NCBI GenBank assembly: GCA_002368575.1
Contig: DFEA01000091.1
Span: forward strand, 1 to 19,754
From: Lachnospiraceae bacterium UBA3814
GTDB taxonomy: Bacteria > Bacillota > Clostridia > Lachnospirales > Lachnospiraceae
Length of the DNA stretch: 19,754 nt
Direction: 5' to 3'
In this document: positions 7,857 to 14,509 of the stretch, in pieces
How positions within the stretch are numbered: position 1 is the first letter of the stretch
How the letters are laid out: each line of letters opens with the position of its first letter
Translations under genes and position numbers: made by a program
The notes under the pieces: model-generated
Databases searched by the model: none
The model's input: the letters and a program-made list of their open reading frames with translations, nothing else
Told to the model about the DNA's origin: nothing

Positions 7857-9028
7857 TCAAGCCTGTGAAAATATTTAAGCTCCTCATCGGCATTACCGCT
7901 GAATATTCCCCTAAGCTCCCCGATCATCTCTCCTGCCCTGGTAGCTTCCTGAAACATGTCCTTTTCGCTGCACCAGACGTTTCCCCCGGCCACAGCCCTG
8001 AAATCCCCGAAGAGCTCCTCCTTTGCGATAAGCTCCGAAAGTGAGGCAAGCTCCCCGTCTATATTGCTGTTGTAGATCAGAATGTCCGCATCCTTTGCTC
8101 TCATATAGAATTCCTCCATCGAGATATTCATGGAGGAGGAAGCGTTATCGTTTGCGGGCTCAAGATCCGCAAGGATGTATTCTCCGCCCGCAAGCTCGAT
8201 CATTTTGGCTATATAGTCCCCGGGCTTTCTGACATTGACGTAGCCCCCGGCGGTAATATAAAAGAAGGCGGCTGTTTTACCGTATTTTTCCTCCGTGATC
8301 TCCTTAAGCTCCCTTACCTGCTCCTCAAAGAACGACTCCGCCTCCTCTTCCTTCCCTAAAAGACAGCCGTAGAGCTTTATCCATTCCATTCTTCCGAGAG
8401 GATGCTTTTCATAGCTGGATCTTTCGACTATCACCGGGATGCCAAGCTTTATAAGAAGCTCCATGGCTTCAGGATTGTGGTATATCATCGTATTTTCTAT
8501 GGCAAGCCTGCAGCCCCCGTCCAAAAGCAGCTCATAGTCCGGAGAATTGTATTTGCCGGCATACAGTATATCTCCACCCTCGACCATGTCCCTTACCTCG
8601 TCAATGCTCCAGTCAGAGGGTTTTGTCCCGGTAAAGCCCACCTTATTAAGACAGCCAAGCTGCCTGAAATAATCCATCGCGGACGAGGACGCAAGGTATA
8701 TACCGTCAACGGGCCTTCTGATCACAGTCTTATCTGATAGCTCTTTTGGGATCTCCTCTCCCTCATCGGCCACCACAAAGCTTTCCGATCCGGGAATATC
8801 CACAAGGTCACAGCCGTCTCCGTAATGCTCTATGGAAAAAGCCTCGGCATATTCAAGCTCAAGCATCCCGGTCCCATGCGTCTCTTCAGCTGCGGCCGCA
8901 GAAGAAGCTTCTGTATAAGCTCCCGAGAAACCGCACCCGGAAAGAATGGTTGACATAATTATAATTACAGTCAACCATCCCGGTGTCCTGAGCATCGTTT
9001 TGCACTTATACTGTATTTGTGATCTCAC
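7853..9028 (-). CDS. ABC-transporter substrate-binding lipoprotein, BtuF/TroA-like
   Basis: The protein has a lipoprotein signal peptide (hydrophobic 16-29, lipobox LSGC, Cys32), an A/E-rich tether, and a two-lobed binding domain of the class used for corrinoids, haem and iron complexes. Lobe 1 covers about 80-200; the conserved EKHPLGRMEWIKLYG segment (207-221) precedes the long linking helix; lobe 2 follows to 391. It starts with GTG at 9028, overlapping the TGA of the chelatase gene (GTGA). GAGG lies 7 bases upstream, so the two are translationally coupled. An internal ATG at 8995 would also leave a usable signal peptide. The riboswitch-controlled chelatase upstream suggests a cobalt, tetrapyrrole or corrinoid ligand, but no ligand residues can be assigned. 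No permease or ATPase follows: the gene ends tail to tail with the plus-strand gene. Confidence 0.8.
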   Translation of the reverse strand: MRSQIQYKCKTMLRTPGWLTVIIIMSTILSGCGFSGAYTEASSAAAAEETHGTGMLELEYAEAFSIEHYGDGCDLVDIPGSESFVVADEGEEIPKELSDKTVIRRPVDGIYLASSSAMDYFRQLGCLNKVGFTGTKPSDWSIDEVRDMVEGGDILYAGKYNSPDYELLLDGGCRLAIENTMIYHNPEAMELLIKLGIPVIVERSSYEKHPLGRMEWIKLYGCLLGKEEEAESFFEEQVRELKEITEEKYGKTAAFFYITAGGYVNVRKPGDYIAKMIELAGGEYILADLEPANDNASSSMNISMEEFYMRAKDADILIYNSNIDGELASLSELIAKEELFGDFRAVAGGNVWCSEKDMFQEATRAGEMIGELRGIFSGNADEELKYFHRLD

Positions 9029-10815
9029 TCCGCTTCCTCTAAGGAACTCTCATCAAAAACCAGCCTGTATTCTATCTCATGAGGCTTGCTCATGGCGGTG
9101 GTGTCGGCGGTAAGCTCTACCGTAAGACCGTTAACGGGTATGTCAAAGGCGGAATTGCCCTCCTTGTTTACGGGAAGGTATTTTTCTCCGTCAACTATGG
9201 CATAATCATAATTCGGGCTGCTGAATATAATATGGGCAGTGATCTCCTCTCCCTTTACCGTAAGCTCAACAGGGCTCTCAACATAGGCTTTTCCCGAGCC
9301 GCCCTCAAGCTCTGCCCCTATAAGGTAGCTTCCGTCCTTAAGCCCGAGCCTTTCCATAAGCTCAGCCTTGCTCTCTGTCTCACCCGCTTCCGAAAGAGCA
9401 GTCCCGGGAAGTGAATCGGCCCTGAATACAAGCGTTCTGTCATACCACTTTTCCTTGTTCTTACTGAAGGCGGCAAGCTCATAAGGAGAATCCAGGGCAT
9501 CAACGGTCACCGTAAAGGTATGCTCTCCCTTCTCATTCTCCTCAAAGGGGATATATGCATCCTCGGACATCTCCAACGCCTCGGCAGCCGTTCCGGGGCA
9601 GACATAGAGATAGCCTTTTCCTCCCATCGTCATCACAGCCTTCATCTCATCCCCCTCAACCGTAAGGCTGCACTGTGTGATCCTGAACATTGATGAGCTG
9701 GAATCGACCTCTATCTCATATACTCCGTCCTTTATCTCAGAGGCAGGGACGGGCTTCTGCCCATCCGCTGTCACGTCCTTCACCTCTGTCATTTCAGAAG
9801 CGCCCGCAATAAGCTCCGCCTCCTCGATCGCCTTTCTGCAATGCTCTACATAGAGTGAGCGTACATCGCTGTTTTCCCCAAGCCCGTTTAAAAGGCACAC
9901 GACCTCATAGCCCTCGGCTTCGAAAACAGACTTCCAGGAATCCTCCTCGTCGCCTGCCATATCGTTATTGGCATGGTCTCCCGCAACTACCATGAGAGGC
10001 TCAAGCACTACTCTTTTATAATTTCCCTGCTTTACAAGTGACAGCACATCCTCTACCGAGGGTGATGCCTCTACCGTTCCGATATAATAATTGTCATAGC
10101 CGGCGGCGTTCATCATTTCCTGCAGCTTTGCGTAAACACTGTTGGAATCGGCCTCCGTGCCGTGGCCCATGAAGCATATCGCCGTTTCCCCGTCATCATA
10201 CTCCTTTGTGGCCTGGGTTACAGCCTCGATCACACCGTTAAAATCCTCATCGGTATCAAGAAGAGGCTCCGCGATCACCAGCTTATCAAAGGCATCCGCG
10301 TAATCCGCAAGCTCCTCCTTAAGATCGGTATATTCAAAGCCGTGCATCAGATGAGTAGGCTGCACCACAAGAGTTTTTACTCCGTTGTTTACCGCTCTGT
10401 CAAGAGCCTCGGTCACATTGTCGATCACCTCTCCGTCCCTTTTCTTAACGTGATCGATGATGATCTGGCTGGTGAAGGCACGTCTCACGCTGTAGTCCGG
10501 AAAGGCCTCTTTAAGATCCTTCTCGATGGCTCCTATGGTAAGGCGTCTGCTGTCATTAAAGCTTGTGCCGAAGCTTACTACCAGAAGCTCCTTCTCCCCT
10601 ATCTCATCCTGGTTTAAGGGATCATCCAGTGCCGCGTCGCCGGTTTCGTAATTCTCTTCATCCTCTTCCGAGACTTCTTCTTCAGCCTCCTCTGATACCT
10701 CAGCGCCTTCCGCTGCCTCCTCTGTTTCCGTGACCGTCGGCGTTATGGTGTAATAGCACCCGGTAAAAGCGCCCAGGGTCAGCGAACATAAAAGTGCCGC
10801 AATGATTTTTTTCAT
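9025..10815 (-). CDS. Surface-anchored CbiK-type cobaltochelatase with two C-terminal beta-rich repeats
   Basis: CbiK inserts cobalt into sirohydrochlorin in anaerobic cobalamin synthesis. Here a lipoprotein signal (MKKIIAALLCSLTLGAF, then TGC, Cys20) and a glutamate-rich tether (29-60) place the enzyme outside the membrane. The CbiK domain (about 75-335) starts with LLVVSFGTSF and keeps the residues expected for metal binding and catalysis: Glu161 in HGFEYTDL, His218 in FMGHGTE and His281 in VVAGDHANNDMAGDEEDSW. After it come two diverged repeats (about 360-468 and 490-590). They share a DGxY start, an LTV-G-E strand, a Y(I/L)P motif and an LVF end, and may be NEAT-like. Normal CbiK is about 260-270 residues. 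Known periplasmic CbiK relatives in Desulfovibrio have been linked to tetrapyrrole or haem traffic. The start at 10815 has a strong AAGGAGG site. A cobalamin riboswitch precedes it. Confidence 0.85.
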   Translation of the reverse strand: MKKIIAALLCSLTLGAFTGCYYTITPTVTETEEAAEGAEVSEEAEEEVSEEDEENYETGDAALDDPLNQDEIGEKELLVVSFGTSFNDSRRLTIGAIEKDLKEAFPDYSVRRAFTSQIIIDHVKKRDGEVIDNVTEALDRAVNNGVKTLVVQPTHLMHGFEYTDLKEELADYADAFDKLVIAEPLLDTDEDFNGVIEAVTQATKEYDDGETAICFMGHGTEADSNSVYAKLQEMMNAAGYDNYYIGTVEASPSVEDVLSLVKQGNYKRVVLEPLMVVAGDHANNDMAGDEEDSWKSVFEAEGYEVVCLLNGLGENSDVRSLYVEHCRKAIEEAELIAGASEMTEVKDVTADGQKPVPASEIKDGVYEIEVDSSSSMFRITQCSLTVEGDEMKAVMTMGGKGYLYVCPGTAAEALEMSEDAYIPFEENEKGEHTFTVTVDALDSPYELAAFSKNKEKWYDRTLVFRADSLPGTALSEAGETESKAELMERLGLKDGSYLIGAELEGGSGKAYVESPVELTVKGEEITAHIIFSSPNYDYAIVDGEKYLPVNKEGNSAFDIPVNGLTVELTADTTAMSKPHEIEYRLVFDESSLEEAE

Positions 10816-10832
10816 TTTTTCCTCCTTTTTAT

Positions 10833-10864
10833 GAGCTGCCCGACAAAAGCCCTTTGGGCAGCTC
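10833..10864 (-). promoter_or_regulatory. Hairpin directly before the chelatase ribosome binding site
   Basis: GAGCTGCCC and GGGCAGCTC form a perfect 9-bp stem around a 14-base loop, ending only a few bases before AAGGAGG. Within the loop, GCCC-AAA-GGGC followed by TTTT could form a smaller competing hairpin. It may stabilise the mRNA start or modulate initiation. It lies after the intrinsic terminator, so it is present only in read-through transcripts. Confidence 0.4.
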
Positions 10865-10887
10865 TTATAATAATAAACAGATTGCCG

Positions 10888-10919
10888 AAAAAAATGCGGC
10901 CCGTCTCAGACGTCCGCAT
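10888..10919 (-). terminator. Riboswitch expression-platform terminator
   Basis: On the minus strand ATGCGG (10914-10919) pairs with CCGCAT (10894-10899). An inner CGTC/GACG stem lies between them, and a run of seven T follows. It sits between the cobalamin riboswitch and the chelatase start, where a transcription-terminating expression platform is expected. Corrinoid binding would favour termination; this is inferred from how the class usually works. Confidence 0.75.
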
Positions 10920-10974
10920 GATGTGCAACACATATAAGCCCCTTAAGAAGGAGCAGAGGCGCCGCAGAATCAAA

Positions 10975-11014
10975 ACCGCGTGATCCAAAACGAACAAATA
11001 CCCATTAACGCGGT
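10975..11014 (-). promoter_or_regulatory. Intervening stem between aptamer and terminator
   Basis: On the minus strand ACCGCGT (11008-11014) can pair with ACGCGGT (10975-10981), which is followed by TTTT, across a 26-base loop. It lies in the roughly 155 bases between the riboswitch aptamer and the terminator. It may be an antiterminator component or a second pause or termination site. The pairing is seen; its role is not known. Confidence 0.3.
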
Positions 11015-11074
11015 CAGCCTCACACGCACCTGATCCCTTTGCTGTACATATTATGCCGTACGTTAATGAGTATA

Positions 11075-11247
11075 GATCGCAGGCAGGTTTCCTGACTTAC
11101 GGCTTTGGGGCTTTATCATTTTGAAAGCGGAGCATTTACCCAGGCTCCGTCTTTCCTTGCCGAACACAGTGACGGGATCGTACAGGATTCAGGCCTGTTT
11201 CCCTTTTACCCTGCCGGAAGTCCCCTTTCCGGCAGGCACCTGCAATC
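11075..11247 (-). ncRNA. Cobalamin (vitamin B12) riboswitch
   Basis: Read on the minus strand, the 173-base element has closing stem P1 formed by GATTGCAGG (11239-11247) and CCTGCGATC (11075-11083), 9 pairs including one G-U. Inside are AAAAGGGAA, GAATCC, the B12-box segment GATCCCGTCACTGTG (usual form GCCACTG), and TAAGTCAGGAAACCTGCC, which together are diagnostic of the cobalamin aptamer. Optional hairpins are present: CCTGCCGGAA/TTCCGGCAGG near the 5' end and the GGAGC/GCTCC arm in the middle. A well-placed promoter lies immediately upstream and an intrinsic terminator downstream. High corrinoid should repress the chelatase and binding-protein genes. Confidence 0.95.
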
Positions 11248-11268
11248 TCATTTTTTTCAACTATCAGA

Positions 11269-11297
11269 ATGATATCACCAATAGCCTTAAGATTCAA
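11269..11297 (-). promoter_or_regulatory. Promoter of the cobalamin-riboswitch operon
   Basis: On the minus strand TTGAAT (11292-11297) and TATCAT (11269-11274) are spaced by 17 bases, and TGA directly before the -10 gives an extended element. Transcription would start near 11262, about 15 bases before the riboswitch P1 stem, which is the expected geometry. Confidence 0.7.
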
Positions 11298-11327
11298 CCG
11301 CAAAAAAACCGCTGTTTCATTCGTGAG

Positions 11328-11480
11328 ATGAATCAATCACAGGCCGCAGAACCCGCCGGAATAACCTATCGTTATTGGTCTGATATCGAAAACGGCAGGA
11401 AGAATCCGGGTCTCGATAAGATCTTCAAAATCGCTGACGTTCTTGGCGTAGATGTTTCCCATCTCTTTGAAAAGCATTGA
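11328..11480 (+). pseudogene. Remnant of an XRE-family helix-turn-helix regulator
   Basis: The frame encodes 50 residues from an ATG at 11328. They include AGITYRYWSDIENGRKNPGL and KIFKIADVLGVDVSHLFEK, the recognition-helix half and C-terminal helices of an XRE/Cro-type HTH domain (compare the family pattern GIS..Y.S.IE.G.RNPSLD.L.KIA.ALGV....LF). The first helix is missing or scrambled: the residues upstream in the same frame (LKIQPQKNRCFIRE) do not align well. There is no ribosome binding site before any start codon. The upstream frame also runs into the promoter and riboswitch of the divergent operon. I therefore read it as a decayed fragment rather than a working repressor. A short functional HTH protein is possible but unlikely. 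Confidence 0.6.
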
Positions 11481-11537
11481 TCTCTCTTGATACTGTTCTG
11501 ACGATGGATACAGCAATCGGCGCAGCTGAGTATACGA

Positions 11538-12629
11538 TCACGGCTGCTCCTGCCTGAATATGTAAGCATTTTCAGCATCAAAGGCTACAAAGGCCCTGTC
11601 TCCCTTATTGTATATCCTTCTGCCTGCCGGGTTGAAGTCAGTTATCTTTACCTCATTATCCCCCACCTTCACATGATAATTCTGGTAGCTCCCCATAAAG
11701 CAACTTAAGGTCACCTCGCAGGGAAGCTGTCCTTCATCCTTAAGCGCCGCAGCCTCCGGCCTTAAAAGCAGGATACACTCATCTCCCGCGGACAGACCGG
11801 AGATGTCCGCTGTCTCTATAAGGCTTCCGTTTATCTCAACCGTCCCGCCGTTTCCTTTTTTTTCGGTAATCCTGCCCTTCAGGAAATTGGCCTCGCCGAT
11901 AAAGTCCGCCACAAATTCATTCTTAGGTTTATAATATATCTCCTGCGGAGTCCCCATCTGTTCTACCACGCCCTTGTTCATTACGATGATCTTATCCGAA
12001 ATAGCCATCGCCTCACTCTGGTCATGGGTAACATACACCGCGGTTATGCCTGCCTCCTGCTGGATCCTTCTGATCTCCGTTCTCATCGATACCCTGAGCT
12101 TGGCATCAAGGTTCGATAGCGGCTCGTCAAACAGGAGCACTCCGGGCTCAAGCACCAGAGCCCTTGCAAGCGCCACTCTCTGCTGCTGGCCTCCCGAAAG
12201 CTGATTGGTCATCCTTCCTTCTCTGCCCTCAAGTCCCACGAGCTTAAGTATATCCATGACCTTCCTTCGGATGGTATCCTGAGGCTCCTTCCTGATCCTA
12301 AGCCCGTAGGCCACGTTATCGAAAACATTGTAATGAGGGAGAAGGGCATAGCTCTGAAACACCATAGCCGTATCTCTCTTATTGGGTGTCAGTCCGTTTA
12401 TGGCCTCGCCGCCGAGATATATTTCTCCCTCATCAGGACTTTCAAACCCTGCTATCATTCTCAGTGTGGTGGTTTTCCCGCAGCCTGAGGGTCCTAAAAG
12501 GGTAACAAAGCTTCCGGCCTCTATCGTAAGGGATGTGTCCTTCACCGCGTAGAAATCCTTTTTAGTCTTGGGATCCTGGTATATTTTACCGATATGCTCA
12601 AGCCGGATACTCTTTTTTTCTTTAGCCAT
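11538..12629 (-). CDS. ABC transporter ATP-binding protein (PotA/FbpC-like, with TOBE region)
   Basis: This is the cytoplasmic ATPase of the importer encoded with the two genes upstream. Its 363 residues are typical of the spermidine/Fe(III)/phosphonate importer group. Visible motifs are Walker A GPSGCGKTT (46-54), the Q-loop VFQSYALLPH (90-99), signature LSGGQQQR (144-151), Walker B LLFDEPLSNLD (165-175) and the switch His202 in YVTHDQSEAMA. The segment from about 240 on contains the beta-rich TOBE-like region (FIGEANFLKG, LLLRPEA, CFMGSYQNYHV). I set the start at the ATG at 12629, which follows GGGAGG at a good spacing. The frame is open upstream into the permease gene, but without a comparable site. 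It lies 58 bases after the permease stop and is last in the operon. No obvious terminator follows. Confidence 0.88.
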   Translation of the reverse strand: MAKEKKSIRLEHIGKIYQDPKTKKDFYAVKDTSLTIEAGSFVTLLGPSGCGKTTTLRMIAGFESPDEGEIYLGGEAINGLTPNKRDTAMVFQSYALLPHYNVFDNVAYGLRIRKEPQDTIRRKVMDILKLVGLEGREGRMTNQLSGGQQQRVALARALVLEPGVLLFDEPLSNLDAKLRVSMRTEIRRIQQEAGITAVYVTHDQSEAMAISDKIIVMNKGVVEQMGTPQEIYYKPKNEFVADFIGEANFLKGRITEKKGNGGTVEINGSLIETADISGLSAGDECILLLRPEAAALKDEGQLPCEVTLSCFMGSYQNYHVKVGDNEVKITDFNPAGRRIYNKGDRAFVAFDAENAYIFRQEQP

Positions 12630-12687
12630 CTGTTCCTCCCGTTTCGTAAGGTTATATGTGTCTTTCATCGCCGCAGGCCGCAGCTCT

Positions 12688-14397
12688 CTACTCCCTGCCG
12701 GCCGATGAGCCGGTGCCAAAATGCTTTATAAGAATATTCATAAGCAGCACGGCCCCGTAGGTTATAAGTATGAGGATCGTCGCAAAGGCGCAGGCGATCC
12801 CGTAGGCGCCCTTCTCCGCAAACTCGTTTATCTGTACGGTGATCAGCAGATATTGCGGGGTCACCAACAGAATGATGGCGCTTATGGCAGTAATGCTTCT
12901 TACAAAGGCTGTTACCAGTCCGCTTAAAAAGCTGTCCTTTATAAGCGGGAGCGTAACGGTCATGAACACCTTAAAGCTGTCGGCGCCCATATCATACGCG
13001 GATTCCTCTATGCTCCTGTCTATCTGTCTGAGCGCGGATATGCCGCTTCTGGTTCCGGTGGGAAGGCTTCTAACGATGAACACTATCACAAGCAGCGCCC
13101 CTGTTCCGTAGAGCCCCTGCAAAAAGCCGGTCCTGAATACGCCCGAGGAATAGCCTCTTATGTAGCCTATGCCCAGTACAGTTCCGGGAACCGCCATGGC
13201 AAGCATCGATACAGCCTCTATGAAGCCCTTTGACTTAAAGCTTCGTTTCACCACCAGATAAGAGATTATCATGGAAAGAAACGCGGTGATCGGTGAGGCG
13301 ATGAGCGAGAGCACAAAGGAGTCCTTAAATGCCTTAAGCCCCTTGTACTTCTTAAACACCTGCACGAACCATTTGCCGGTCAGGTGAAAATCATAGCCCC
13401 AGGTCTTAAACAGGGCACCAAAGGGAACACAGATATACATACCGATAACGAACACCGCAAGCAGGCTGCACAATATGGTCAGAGGCAGGGTGACGCTTCT
13501 GTCCATTATCAGCATCCTCTCTCTCGATGCCTTTCCGGAGAGCGTAGCCGTGCTCTTTGCCTCAAGATAATATTTCTGTACTATGAACATGAGAAGTGTT
13601 ATGAGCAGCAGGACCACCGCCATCGCCGATGCCCCTTCCTTATCGTAGGCACCCGTGATCTGCAGGTAGATCGTGGTTGCGAGAGTATCGTAGGAACCCC
13701 CTATGATCATCGGATTGGCAAAATCCGCTATTGACTCTATGAAGGTAACAAGAAAAGCATTTCCGAGCCCCGGAAGTATGAGCGGAAGGGTCACGGTCGT
13801 AAATACCCTCCACCTTGAAGCGCCCATGTCCCTGGCCGCCTCCTCAAGCGAGGGATCGATATTCTTAAGAAGGCCCTTGAGCATCATATAGCAGACCGGA
13901 AAGAAGGTCAGCGTCTGTACCGTCGCTATCCCCCAGAAGCCGTAAACACTGTTGTCATATATATGCAGCAGGTACCTTGTTATTATCCCCGATTTGCCGA
14001 AGAGCATTATCATTGAAAGGGAAAGCACGAAGGGAGGGGAAACAACAGGGAGCATCGAGACCACCTGAAAGAGCCCCTTCATGAAGCCCGTTTTCAGCCT
14101 TACATAAACCTCTACATAGGCAAAGAGCAGCCCGATCAGAGCCGACGCGATCCCTACCAGAAAGCCGACCTTTAAGGTATTGCCGATCGCCCGCCTGAAA
14201 TTTGACATCCCCATTACCCGCTTAAATACCGAAAGGCTTATCCCCTCTTCTGTAATAAAGCTGTCCACCAGAAGTATGGCCAGGGGATAGAGGATGAACA
14301 GGGTCAGAAAAACTATCAGTACCGCTATCGTGGTGACCATGACCGGATCGGAATAAAATTTTTTCCTCTCAAGCATGGCGCCCTGTTTTTTAGCCAT
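12688..14397 (-). CDS. ABC transporter permease with two fused membrane domains
   Basis: This integral membrane permease has 569 residues and contains two consecutive binding-protein-dependent permease domains, as in FbpB/SfuB-type Fe(III) and some phosphonate or thiamine importers. TM helix 1 is near 22-45. The first domain carries the cytoplasmic EAA loop EEAARDMGASRWRVFTTVTLPL and the second carries EESAYDMGADSFKVFMTVTLPL; these loops contact the ATPase. Each half shows about six hydrophobic segments. The start is the ATG at 14397 (MAKKQG), with AGGGGG about 10 bases upstream. An open frame extends 14 codons further but has no site. The binding-protein gene ends 112 bases upstream, separated by a hairpin that may reduce read-through. 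One permease protein probably forms the whole channel. Confidence 0.88.
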   Translation of the reverse strand: MAKKQGAMLERKKFYSDPVMVTTIAVLIVFLTLFILYPLAILLVDSFITEEGISLSVFKRVMGMSNFRRAIGNTLKVGFLVGIASALIGLLFAYVEVYVRLKTGFMKGLFQVVSMLPVVSPPFVLSLSMIMLFGKSGIITRYLLHIYDNSVYGFWGIATVQTLTFFPVCYMMLKGLLKNIDPSLEEAARDMGASRWRVFTTVTLPLILPGLGNAFLVTFIESIADFANPMIIGGSYDTLATTIYLQITGAYDKEGASAMAVVLLLITLLMFIVQKYYLEAKSTATLSGKASRERMLIMDRSVTLPLTILCSLLAVFVIGMYICVPFGALFKTWGYDFHLTGKWFVQVFKKYKGLKAFKDSFVLSLIASPITAFLSMIISYLVVKRSFKSKGFIEAVSMLAMAVPGTVLGIGYIRGYSSGVFRTGFLQGLYGTGALLVIVFIVRSLPTGTRSGISALRQIDRSIEESAYDMGADSFKVFMTVTLPLIKDSFLSGLVTAFVRSITAISAIILLVTPQYLLITVQINEFAEKGAYGIACAFATILILITYGAVLLMNILIKHFGTGSSAGRE

Positions 14398-14413
14398 AAT
14401 ACATAAACCCCCT

Positions 14414-14447
14414 AAAAAGGGCAGATAGCTGTAGACCATCCGCCCTT
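14414..14447 (-). terminator. Intercistronic attenuator hairpin between binding protein and permease genes
   Basis: On the minus strand AAGGGCGGAT (14438-14447) pairs with ATCTGCCCTT (14417-14426), ten pairs with one G-U, followed by TTT. It lies between the binding-protein stop and the permease start. Partial termination or 3' protection at such sites commonly gives more binding protein than permease. The gap is too short for a clear new promoter. Confidence 0.55.
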
Positions 14448-14509
14448 AAAATGTCCGGGTTCACAGCCTTTAAAAGCCCGTGCTCTTCCAGCTGATTCCC
14501 TCACTCTGT

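Noticed and set aside
10162..10617. A 151-codon plus-strand open frame opposite the chelatase gene
   Set aside because: It mirrors the conserved CbiK coding sequence, has no ribosome binding site, and shows no recognisable domain.
11121..11327. The full 119-codon plus-strand open frame as one intact regulator
   Set aside because: Its first 60 or so codons are the reverse complement of the cobalamin riboswitch and its promoter. Only the end resembles an HTH protein.
14398..14509. A separate small gene between the binding protein and permease
   Set aside because: The stretch is 112 bases, is taken up largely by a hairpin with a T tract, and shows no start with a ribosome binding site.
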